DNA of 64,000 nucleotides from Anseranas semipalmata (taxonomy: Eukaryota > Chordata > Aves > Anseriformes > Anseranatidae), in the NCBI GenBank assembly GCA_013399115.1, contig VXAA01003393.1, forward strand, positions 607,268 to 671,267, written 5' to 3'. Position numbers and translations under genes: made by a program. A model generated the notes under the pieces. That model searched no databases and was not told where the DNA came from. It saw only the letters and a program-made list of their open reading frames with translations. Positions 34,816-45,400 of the stretch are shown here, one piece after another (positions within the stretch are counted from its first letter, which is position 1; each line of letters begins with the position of its first letter).

Positions 34816-36429
34816 GTAAGGAACATCTCACACAAAATTCTCCATGCAACCACACTGTATGTTTGGCACTTTTGTTTAGTATTTTTGCCTGTATAGCAGC
34901 TGTGTGACTGTCCATTTCACTCTGTCCCAAGAAGCTGAGCTGGGAACCTTGCTTGGGTCTGTGAATCATTAATGAACTCTGCCAGAGGCACTGAAATGTG
35001 TGTTACTTGAATAGTGGGATGCTTGGGTACCTGGATGGCTACTACATTTCACTGTCACACTGATACTTTTACATATACTGTCAAGTTCTGTCTACAAAAT
35101 GGTGAGAGCATCTTAATGGCTCAGTCTGTAATATATCTGGGTGCAGACAGTTGCCACTGCATTTGTAGGTGCCAGTGTGACCCAGCTGTCACAAATGATG
35201 GCTTTCCCATGTCAGTGGATATCAAATAACCAGACTGGAGTCCTAGGTTGTAACCTAAATCACACCGAGGTATTGTGCTCAGTGTTGTCCCAAAGGTGTC
35301 AATGAGGAACTTTATTTTGTGCTTTCTTTGTGCTTAACTTTGGATGTATTTGAAAACCTGCGTTTTTTCCCCATGGTGAAAAGAGACAAGGATGTGGAGG
35401 GAAACAAGGAGTCAGTGTGAGTCAGGAATTATTGAAGAGCCAAATGCCTCGGCACTCTCCAGTGTCCAGATTCACCCCATCTGACTGTGGACTCACAGGT
35501 TGCAATAAGGAGTGGGAACACTGTATCACCCATAGAGCGAGACAGGAGGTGGAAAGTCCTGAGCCCTCTGGATGTGCCTCTCTGCTTTCCACCTGCCACC
35601 CCATGGACAAGGACCCACTCTCTGTTCTCCCAGGCCTGATGGATCCCAGCACTCCTAAGGGAGAGCCCCTTCTGCAGGGCTTTTCTTATCTTTCCCTTTA
35701 AAATTAAAGAGATTTGCACCATTCTCCTATTTGCCATTTAGCAATTGGCTAGGAATTTTTATGTTCTTGCAGAAGACAAGAATCTCCACTGGTCCATGTG
35801 AGGGAAAAGCAGGCTCTGATACAAACTCTACTGCCTGTTGTGCAGAGCACTGGTTAACAACCAAGGGTTTTACACGATTTTTGTTTGTAAAATAGTAAAT
35901 AATTGAGTATCTTCTGCTGCTGCCCTTGGAAGGAGTGTTAATATGAGCAGAGTAACAACTGTTGCACTTCATCCCAGAGCTGGCTGCATTTTAACAGCCC
36001 CATAAACCTAGGGTGTATGATGCAGAATTTTTATTAGTTACTGTAGAGGTAGTGCACAAATTAAAATATATTTTTTTGATATTTAACAAAATATGCTATT
36101 TATCTCACATGTAAAGTAAAGGCTTTGGAAAAACTATTCATGTAACAATAACTTGATCATTCCCTGTTTAGTTTCCCTCACTGCTTTCCAGTGGTGCTCA
36201 AAATGGGCTGATTTTGAGCAGTGCTGGTGTGCTGTTCTTGTTCCTGTTGAAACTCCAGAGAATGATACCAGTACTTTACCCTTCTTCTCTCCACCCCATA
36301 TCTCCAATTGATCTAATCCCAAGATTTTTTCTTTTCTTCCTCACTGATGCTATAGTCACCAGGACACCTAGATCAGATTCAAACACTGTGATGTATAAAC
36401 AGGCATATATAAGCATTTTCATTTTACAG

Positions 36430-36481
36430 GTATCAACAAGTGAAATGACTTCCTCCGACACTGCAGCACTAGCAGGAGCAG
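36430..36481 (+). other. Candidate exon 2 of an in-phase chain
   Basis: A 52-bp segment has a good acceptor (GCATTTTCATTTTACAG) and a near-perfect donor (GAGCAG followed by GTAAGAAG). Only the frame starting at its first base is open, giving VSTSEMTSSDTAALAGA with one base left over. The composition is rich in Ser, Thr and Ala, like an extracellular stalk or disordered segment. The leftover base joins in phase to the candidate at 36738. The gene is not recognised. Confidence 0.25.
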
Positions 36482-36737
36482 GTAAGAAGTAAAGAGTTCT
36501 TGAATCGTTGCACTGTGCTTAATTCTTCAAATCAGAGACCCACCCTTGCAATCCAAGCTAGACCACATCTCATAGGCAGGTGGCCATGAGTCTCATCTCT
36601 GGGTTGGAAGTGAGCTGTGCCTCTTCATTGTGAGCTGCAGGTTTATAATTGTCTTGGGACTGATATTACTGGCATTTGACATGACCACATAGCAATACTG
36701 AAGGCCAAGTCCTCTTCTGATTTGCTTTTGCTGACAG

Positions 36738-36808
36738 GTATTTTAACTTCATCTCCGGTTATCTCAGACCCAGTCTGTGGCAGTTCCCAGCCCTGTAATC
36801 CTGTCAAG
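36738..36808 (+). other. Candidate exon 3 of an in-phase chain
   Basis: A 71-bp segment follows a pyrimidine-rich acceptor (TTTGCTTTTGCTGACAG) and ends in a moderate donor, CAAG then GTATTA. Two forward frames have stops. The third, entered with two bases, is open for 23 codons (ILTSSPVISDPV... ending CNPVK). It is the frame required by the preceding candidate. It is rich in Ser, Pro and Cys. A possible last exon from 37637 would add SRFTLSAAFPTL and a stop, but that acceptor is only fair. Confidence 0.2.
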
Positions 36809-39081
36809 GTATTATAATATCACTGCAACAAGCAGATTTCTGCTGGCACTTAGCAGTGGAGCACATGCCAGAGATTCATGTGAATCATAGGGAAATGGTT
36901 CCCACTACTGAGTACATTAAGTTAAAGGAGAAAGCTATTTCCATAGTAACCACATATGGTAGGTCAGATGGTGACTTTCCAGATTTACCACCAGTGGTTT
37001 TGATTCTGAATTATTTATACAGTGAATTTAGCTTCTCCGGTCTGCTTGGCTGGTTGCCTGTGAATCTCCATGTTAACACGTGGGAGAAAAGGGAAGTTTT
37101 ATATGTAGTGCCAGAAATGCTTAGGCTTGATGTTTTTATTCATAGATGAAACATTGCTATTCTCATGGCAAGGATCAGTGCAAATAACAGTGGAAACACT
37201 TGGGCTCTCAAATCTATGTTTTACTAGGGACAATGCAGTATACATTCATTTGTACATGTTATAGGTGGAGCTGGTAGCAATTGCTATGCTTGTATTACCA
37301 AACATGTTTCCTCTATAAGACCTATTTTTCTCACTTGAAACTCCCTGAAGCTTAAAATGCTTCAGCTGAAATTCATCAGTTCTCCCGTTTCTTTGGACTG
37401 TGATTTTTGGAAGAAATTTTCAGCCAATTGCATGCTGAATTTTGGAGAAAAGTATTGCTTTGCTCATGTCACAGTTTTCTTAAAACTTTTTTCTGATAAA
37501 CTTGAGTATTTCCAGTATTGGGAGCAAGCACCTAAAATTGCACAGTAAGGTGATCTTAACATTGTGATTTGTCTTCATTTGTTCCCAAGAATTATAGCCA
37601 AATGGGATGAAAGTATAAATTTTTGATTAATTTCAGAGCAGATTTACATTATCTGCTGCTTTTCCAACCCTCTGAGCTCATTAGGGCTCTCCTGAGCCCA
37701 ACCTTTGATCTCTTACTAACTGACAGACCTGGGGGAACAAGGGATGTGATATTTCGTAACCATGGGGACATCCCTTGTAGATCCTGGTGTAAAATAGACC
37801 TGGAACACCTTTGCTGTCAGTGATTGTCTCTAGCTGGAGCATTAAGAGACAGCTCAGCGTGGAAGGGAAGAGCTCCCTGCTAACGGGTGGGTATGGTCAA
37901 AGTCCCCATCCCAGCCAACCTAAGGCATCTCCACAGCTCCCCATTAAGACACTTTGTTTTGCTGGCTGGGAGGTGTTATTTTGGTAAGTAAAGATTAACT
38001 GTGAGCAGTTCTCTAATAGGGTAACCAACAGGATGTTCAGCATGGCCTCAGACCCCAGGGCTGAGGAGCCTTTCAGCAGAATTTGGCCCTGTTAAACAGG
38101 GGTTAGTCTTTCTTTTATACTTTGTCCTATCAAACACCACCCCTGGACTGATTGCACAGCTTTAGCACACCAGTCATCTCCTTTCCCCAGGAGATTTTTG
38201 CCTAAGGCACACCCACCCAAACTATCTGCTCTCTCATACACATGGAAGAGAGGAGAAGTCTTCCCCTACAAGGAGCAGAGGATGCTGGGTCACACTGGAT
38301 CACTCACCATCATGGGCAAAAGTGGTGCAACCACCATGGAGATCCTGCGGAGACAGGCAGCGGAGGCTGAGGGATGAATCAGTTTCTGCCAGACAGCAAA
38401 GCCATGGGCTGGGAAAGTCCTGCCAGGGCAGGTACCCTGCAGTGAGGATGCAAAGTTGTCCTGGTGGGCTAGGGGTCCTTGGCGTGACCCCAACGTACAG
38501 AGCTGGCAGTGGGCTGGGAAATGTGTCTGCAAGGGTGAATGGTCTGTGGCTGTGGGGTAGAGGCTACGGCAGCCTGGTGCTGTGCATCATGGGTGGGTGA
38601 GTGATGAGGTGGCAGTAAAGCCATCAGGGTGATGGGAAGTATGTAACTGTGGGCAGGAGGAAAGCATGAAGATATACAGCTCACATGGACATGGACTCAC
38701 GTGGACATACAACTGCCAAGAAATTAGAGGGACTGGCTTCATGCAGTCATGCCTCCCTTTTTAACTGGTGCTCATAGCAGTGTTTGATACCAACGTTATA
38801 TGTGGTTACCAGCAAGGTCTGTGTGCTGCATTCTTTCTCTTACCATGGAGCTGAAGGGATCAGGGCCTCATGGCAATCTTTTAGACAGCAGAATTAGCTT
38901 AAAATCCAAATTCTTTGGATAGCGAAATTGTGCTCAAGGCGCACCAGCTTCTCTATCCAGGAAAGTGATTGGCAACAGATTTGCTTATGCAAAGATCTGG
39001 CACCCATTCCTCTAACGCTTGGCTTCTGTGTTTTGTTCCTGTCCTTTCTCTGATTTCTCTTGTCTTCATGATCTCCTTTTG
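36809..39081. other. Unique non-coding sequence
   Basis: No gene or repeat was recognised beyond the weak exon-like signals. A strong donor-like TTTTGGTAAGT lies near 37980 without a convincing acceptor. The frame at 36856-37149 (97 codons) has no domain. Confidence 0.45.
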
Positions 39082-39086
39082 CTTTG
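39082..39086. repeat. Target-site duplication, left copy (CTTTG)
   Basis: These five bases precede the LTR and are repeated exactly just after it at 39671-39675. Confidence 0.8.
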
Positions 39087-39670
39087 TGTTGTGGTTTAAC
39101 CCTGCAGGCAGCTGGGCACCACCCAGCTGCTCACTGCCCAGGTGGGATGGGGGAGAGAATCAGAAAGGTAAAAGTGTGAGAACTCAGGGCTTGAGACAGA
39201 CAGCTCACTAGGTAAAGCAAAAGCTGTGAGTGACAGCAAAGCAAACCAAGGCATCCATTCGCTGCTTCCCATCGACAGGCAGGTGCCCAGCCACTCCCAG
39301 GAAAGCGGGGCTCATCACGCGTAGGGTTTCTTGGGAAGACAAACGCCATCACTCCCAGCGTCCCCCCTTCCTCCTCCTTTCCCCCAGCTTTCCTTGCTTG
39401 GCATGACGCCATGTGGTGTGGGGTGTCCCTTTGGTCAGCCTGGGTCAGCTGTCCTGGCTGGGTCCCCTCCCAGCTCCTGGTGCACCCCCAGCCCCCTCGC
39501 TGGCAGGGCAGCACGAGGAGCTGAGAAGTCCTTGGCTCTGTGCTAGCACCATTCTGCATCAACTAAAACATCAGTGTGCTATCACCACTGTTTTCATCAA
39601 AAATCCCAAACACAGCATCATACAAACCTCTATGAAGAAAATTAACTCTATCCCAGCAAAAACCATGACA
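39087..39670 (-). mobile_element. Solo LTR of an avian endogenous retrovirus, 584 bp
   Basis: The element begins TGTTGTGGTTTAACCC and ends AACCATGACA, giving the TG...CA ends of a retroviral LTR. It is flanked by a perfect 5-bp duplication, CTTTG. The interior carries blocks I recognise from a common bird LTR family: GGTGGGATGGGGGAGAGAAT near 39139, GGGTCAGCTGTCCTGGCTGG near 39443, and GAAAATTAACTCTATCCCAG near 39637. A 5-bp duplication fits ERVL-type integration; ERVK usually makes 6 bp. By analogy with better-preserved copies the transcribed direction is the minus strand, and the usual TATA region (near 39385-39400) is eroded. No gag, pol or env lies beside it, so the provirus was reduced by recombination between its two LTRs. 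Confidence 0.88.
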
Positions 39671-39675
39671 CTTTG
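39671..39675. repeat. Target-site duplication, right copy (CTTTG)
   Basis: Exact repeat of 39082-39086. It fixes the right edge of the LTR insertion. Confidence 0.8.
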
Positions 39676-41073
39676 TCACACACTAGGAGCCAGGGCAGAT
39701 GGAAAAGGTCCACTGAAGCTGCTGTGGGATATTGGTCTGGGGGGCTTAAACCATCTGCATGCTGAGCCATGCCTTCATTTTCTCTCAGTGCAGGACATGG
39801 TGCCTTCCCCTCTCCCCTGGGTCCCATGTGATGGAGAACCAGATATCCATATGGGTGAGGGCATTATTGAGGAGGATGAAGGAAGCTGGATCCTCTCTTT
39901 TAACTAGCTATGGACTCCCCTCTGGCCATGGTAGGCATTTCTACTATTGATAAATAGTTATGTAGGTCAGGAAGCCCTCGGCACTAAGGTACCTCTAAGT
40001 ATTTTGTTCCTGGATCTTCACATTTAACACTGTTTTGAAATCTCAGATATCAGGTCAGGGAGCCCATCATCAGACCAGTGTGATGTTTTGGGGAACTGTG
40101 TGATTTTAAGGACTGAAGCTCACCTACCAGGGTGTTAAATGCACTAGAAGCAGGTGCTCAGCTGCTCAGTGATGTCAGGTGGGTCTTTTCCTGCCTAAAA
40201 TACAGGGAGATGCGTTAATTTGATTCATCCTGGCATTTTTTTTTTTTTTTATTCCATGGCAGAAAAATTCTCTTTCAGGGGCATTTTGTGAGCTCACATT
40301 GCTGCTTCAGCATGACCTGGGTAGGGAGGTCGTGACCCACCACCTCCCTTATTTTCTGCCTAGTTTCTGTTCTGTGGTTTTGATTGCATAATGAGATGTA
40401 ACATTTTTCCTTTTCTGCCTGGAGCAGAGCAGATTTTTGTGTCAAAGCACAATCCTGGTGTCTGCCTGTTTCAGTACAACACGCAACTGGTATCTGAACA
40501 ACTTGAAACCAGAATGAATGCTCCAAGTGCCACAGGTTTTCCTACTGATGGCCCAACATCATCACTGCTCCATAGCCCTGCAAAGACAGTGCTAACACTG
40601 CCCAGCAACATAAGGAGCAGATCATTGCAATGTGCACAGTAAAGTTATCAATTCCTTCTTTCTACTCACAGCTCTGCCAGCTTTTAACCCTTGGAACCAC
40701 AACTTTTCAACCGGGACTGGTTGTATATTTTTTGAAAGGTTTGGTAGAGACTGTTTGTTGCATGTGAGATGAGAGGATGGCTCCATGCTCAGCCTTCGTC
40801 TAAGAGAGGAAATACCCATGCAACCATCTGTCGTGGACAGCCTGCACCTTGCTCTGGAGAAAGGCTTGCAGTGCTCTCTGGGCTTGCTGTGCTCTCTGTG
40901 CTCTCTCTTCCACCGCTGTGGAAGCCTGCCCTCATCAAGCCATAAAAGTCCCAGTTTGGCAGCAGAGAAATCAGTGAGAGTTTTCCATTTATTTCAGTGG
41001 AAGCAAAAACAGGCCTGTAATTCCTAACAACTTTATGTAGTCATTAAAAAAACAGAAGAACAAAGAAATAACT

Positions 41074-41076
<3 letters not shown>
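39676..41076. other. Unique non-coding sequence
   Basis: No gene was recognised. A T15 run lies at 40236-40250. Short GTGCTCTCT-type repeats occur near 40871-40910. Confidence 0.55.
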
Positions 41077-41108
<32 letters not shown>

Positions 41109-41184
41109 CAAAACCAACAAACCAAAAAAAAAAACCAACCCAACNAAAAAAACCAACCCAACAACAACAACAACAACAACAAAA
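41077..41184. repeat. Poly(A) followed by A/C-rich and (ACA)n repeat
   Basis: A run of 30 A (41077-41106) leads into AAACC/AACC-type A-rich sequence and then a clean (ACA)n run at about 41158-41182. One undetermined base (N) lies at 41145. The left flank is not a recognised retrogene or SINE, so I call it low-complexity DNA. Confidence 0.9.
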
Positions 41185-41683
41185 ACACAGAAACTACCTG
41201 TGTGGCAAACAGGTTGCCAGCAATTTGTTTTCCAAATGGACTTAACCATTTTGCCACTCTGGCTGTGATGTGAAAAGCATTAACTCCCTCTCCCACACCC
41301 CCAAATCCTTATAATTCATCTCTAAACACCAGCATGCCTTGTAAGAAGTGCTCACCGCAGCTGCTGAATTGCTGATGAGAATGTGTCAGTGAAGAAGAAA
41401 TGAATCCCACTCTTCTGTGTTTTAGCTTCTTTCTTCAGTGATGGACAGATAGAAGGTGGCTCAGAATGGGTCGGGACTGGGTGGCCATGCTCCTAGTGCA
41501 GGTACCTGATGTTAGGGGGGACAAATGCAGATGGACAATTTTCCTTCAGATGCTGGCTCTGTTCCATGGTCTCAGATGTTGGATCAGTCTCTTTGTCTAA
41601 TTTCTCATATAGCCACCGCTCCTTTTCAAAATTCTGTTCACCAAAGCCAGGGCCCAGATGGGTTATTCAGTGAGTGAGAGATG
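41185..41683. other. Unique non-coding sequence
   Basis: Nothing was recognised. Its right edge grades into a CR1 copy. Confidence 0.5.
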
Positions 41684-42400
41684 CAAAATAATTTGGGTTG
41701 GGAGGAACCTCTGGACATCATCTGGCCCTGCTCCTGGTTAAAAGCAGAGTCAACTTCGAAATCTGAGCATGTGGCTCAGGGCCTTGTCTGGTCAAGTCTC
41801 ATGTATCTCCGGTGCTGGAGATTCCCCCCCCTCTCCGGGTACTTTCTTCAGTGCTGAACTAGGCTCATGCTGAAATCTTTTTCCTTGTATCTTCTTAGAA
41901 TTTTACTTGTGTCTCTTCACCATCCGCCTCTGAGAAGAGACGGACTTCACCTTCCCTATGCCCTCCCATTAGATAGTTGTAGACAGCAGCAAGGTCTCCC
42001 CTGAGCTGTTTCTTCTCCAGGCTGAACAAGCCCAGCTCATTCAGCTTCTCCTCCTACAATGTGTGCTCCACCCCCTGACCACCTTTATGGCCGTCTGTGG
42101 GACTCAGTGTGGTCTGTTGATGTCTGCATTGAGTCTGGGAACCCAAAACTGGAGGCAGTTTTCCAGATGTGGCTGCACCACTGTTGAACAGAGGAGAAGG
42201 TTCACTCCCCTGGCCTGCTGGCTTTACTCTTGTTAACATGGCTCAGTATGAGGCGGGCAAGAGTGCACTGGTGACCCAAGTAAACTTGGTGTCCACCAGG
42301 ATCCCAGGACTGCAAAGCTGTCTCCCAGTCTATATAGCTGCATGGTGGTGCTGCTCCATCCCAGTACTCCCAAATGAAGGAAAAGGTGTGGAATATCCTG
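41684..42400 (-). mobile_element. CR1 LINE fragment, ~0.7 kb
   Basis: On the + strand the reverse complement of CR1 runs in order. AATAATTTGGGTTGGGAGGA (3' UTR) is followed by GACATCATCTGGCCCTGCTC. Then come TCTTCTCCAGGCTGAACAAG, CCCAGCTCATTCAGCTTCTC and CCCAAAACTGGAGGCAGTTT. It continues with TGCACCACTGTTGAACAGAG and GGTGTCCACCAGGATCCCAG. These are the carboxy-terminal third of ORF2 plus the 3' UTR. Reading frames are broken by many changes. The 8-bp tail units are almost gone, so the copy is of middle age. Confidence 0.88.
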
Positions 42401-45400
42401 GTACATGGCTGACCAGGGGCCCAGGAGGGGTCATGTCTCTCAGCGTGTGGGCTGCTGATGTTTGGCTTCTGGCACCACAACAGCTTAATCTATGTCGAGC
42501 TGTGGTGTGATCTGGTTGTAAAAAGCAAACCAAAGGCACAGAAACCCCATCAGTTGCAAATTGTGCGGTTCTGTAGCAAAGCATGTCACACGCAAATTTT
42601 GCAGCTGTCTTCAGGCTTCTTCCTTTTTCCACTAGAGGGCCCCAAATGCAAATAAAAGCTCTAATTTATCAGCTGAGGAAAAGTGCGTGGGGGGTCAAGG
42701 ATATTAGCATTGCATGAAAGGCAGTATTTTCTCCCTCTGAATATTTGTGTTAAGGACTGGATTCACCTTTCATTGAGCTCGAGGTGGAAATACTCAGAGA
42801 CTTCAAGCTAAGAGCTGGAGTGCCTGTTTCAGAACCATTTTGCAAGGCTTGAACATCTCAGACATTAATAGCTAAAATAGCTGCAAGCCAAAGACAAGCC
42901 TTGACCATTAGCCAGAGTTGCCTTTTGTCAGTAGTGAATATTTCAGTTTCCACGTCCATTTTACTGGTGACCTCTCTGCTGTGGCTCACTGAACGGACAC
43001 CGCTCTTTTCTGCCAGATGACGGCAGAACACAGTTTCTGTTTCAGGGGAAGAATGGAAAAAATTGCTGCTCATCACTAAGTGTTTGAAACCTGCTAGAAA
43101 CAAAAGTGCAGAGGGATGGAGGTCTGGATCTTCTATGCCAGCCCTTTGGAAAGAAAAGCAAAAGAAAAAGGTGCTGAAGGGAAAAAGACAGTAGCTGACG
43201 GTTTGGGGGTTTTATCATGGAAAAAACACAGGATTAACCCTTTCTCCCCCCACCCAAACTTTCTGTACAACAAGACTCAAAGTCTGCTTTAACTTCAAAC
43301 CACTGCTGATTAGCTCCAAATCAGCTGAATAAATGTCCTGCCTGGAAAACCAAATCTGAAGCAGGTAATGGGGGAAGATGAGACAAAACCTGTATTAAAA
43401 GTCTGAATTTCCCCCTTTTTTTCTCAGTTGGAAAAAGAAATAACTAAACACATAAGTGTGGTTTAACCTTATGCACCCACTGACTCTACTGAAACCCAGC
43501 CTTGAACAACTTCTAACTACAGCAGTGTTTAATAGAGGAACAAAGCTTTACCACTGTCCAGGCTGCATGACCAGTTTGGCTGCAGACATCTGTGATCGTC
43601 TGTCCTGGTCCAGTAGGAATACTCAGGGTTTTCTGTTAGCATATGATCCTGCTCTGAAACAGAGTTATTTTTGCTGGAGGCTGGGACCAAAGCACTCTGG
43701 GATTGCTGGGTTTAGTGACCAAGCAAGCATAACGGGAGGGGAGCAGGCAGCTGGGCTTTTAAGCACTGAATATTGGCACTGATGGTTCGTTGTGTCACTC
43801 TTGATTTGATTTTCTCAATTGCCCATATCTTTCCCTTTCCCACACTGGCAGGTTTCATCCCACACACCTCCACTGAGAGCCTTGCAACCTGGCAATTTTT
43901 CTTCCACTCACCCCTTATTACAGTTAAAAGGGGAGGGCATCAAGGGCCACCAGAAGTAGGTCCTCTGGGGTCTGTTCTGCCTGTCAGCCATGTTATTAAA
44001 ACCAAACCTCCTCACTGTCTGCCTGGGCAGGTCAGAGAAGTTAAACCAGATGAGAATCATAAATGAAAGAGAAGGGTGCTGGCCCTGGGACTGATAGTCC
44101 AGGGCTTGGGAAACAGGAGACAGAGGGAGGCCCAAGCATATCTACCCAGTGGTCAGGCACGGGTCCACCATTCATGTGCCATGTTGTCCTCGTTCATGGA
44201 CAAACTCAGGCTGACATTAAGTGCGGGAACTTTCTAGGGGAAGGAGGATGGGTAGTGCTTTCACACAGCTCCTGCTCTTCTGGGCTGCGACTCAGGCCAC
44301 ATCCCTGCATGCAGGAAAGACTGGTGGGGTGCCTGATTTGGTCAACTCTTTGGATTTAGAAGCAGACTCTACCAACAAAAAAAGGTATTTTTGGTTTGTA
44401 GAGTTTTTCTAAATTCCTGGAGCAAAGAAAAGTTGAATATTTTTACGCTGTTATCATCATAAAAATGATTGCTAGGGCTCTTGCCAATGAGAAGAGCTGT
44501 AAGAACAGCACTACTAACTAGCTGACGTGACTAAGCTGGCACAAATGCCAAGCGGTGACCAGACCTGCTGCTCCTCCTTTTGTTTTCCTGCAGGTCTTTG
44601 TATGTCTCTCCTGCCTTATCGTTACCTGTCCTGCACACTTCTCTCATAATCTGCCGCTGACAGTTTTCTATTAGGCATAATTTCCTGACCATCTTGTATA
44701 TAACTTAGACATGCTGTAAATTTGGAGATTTATATGGAGTCGTATGAACTGTGCTCTTGAGACACTTAAAAGAAAAACATTGAAATGAACAATCTTGGCA
44801 GGAAAAGTACAACTGGAGAGCTGTAAGACCAATCCATAAGAAGTAGTTAAAGCTAGTTAGTGGGAGTAGATAAAGATGAAACAGTCCCTCAGCTTTGTCA
44901 CGACTTGGGACTGAGCCATCAGGGACTGTAAGAGCTGTGATGTGGACTTGGGTGGATGCTAGACAAGAAACCCCCCTTGATTTGCACCACATTCTTGCTT
45001 GAATCTCACTGGTATCTAGAAGCCAGGTGAGCCTGGAGAATGCCAAATAGACAACAACAAAACGACACAACTAAAATACCTTTGAACGATGTGAACTCTC
45101 CTTCTGAGGGATGCCTGCCTTAAAACTGTCTCCTGTCTCTGTTAGTTTTTTGTTTTTTATTTCTGAAAATGTACTGGTGTACAGAAGAAAATAAACCCAG
45201 CAGTCACTGATGTACAGGCAGCCTGACTCCTCAACAGTAAAAACAAGTGAGTCATTAGTGGTTTTGGGGTTGGGCTCATAATCTTAATGACCCCAGATCT
45301 GGAGAGCCATTTGGTACTGGAGCCGGTCTGGTACAGTTTGGTACTTGTACTGACCCAGCTAGAGTGCAAGTACTGGTGTTTCCTGATCTTAAGTTAAACA

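Noticed and set aside
37938..37984. Possible exon ending at TTTTG followed by GTAAGT
   Set aside because: The donor is strong, but the upstream acceptor (GGCATCTCCACAG) lacks a good pyrimidine tract and the 47-bp frame is not recognised.
39413..39907. Longest open frame in the window (164 codons, +)
   Set aside because: More than half lies inside the solo LTR, read against its probable sense, and the rest is unique flank. It shows no domain or splice context, so it is a chance frame created by the insertion.
41077..41106. Poly(A) as the tail of a processed pseudogene
   Set aside because: The upstream sequence (40600-41076) gives no protein similarity I recognise and no AATAAA at the expected distance, and the tract grades into other simple repeats.
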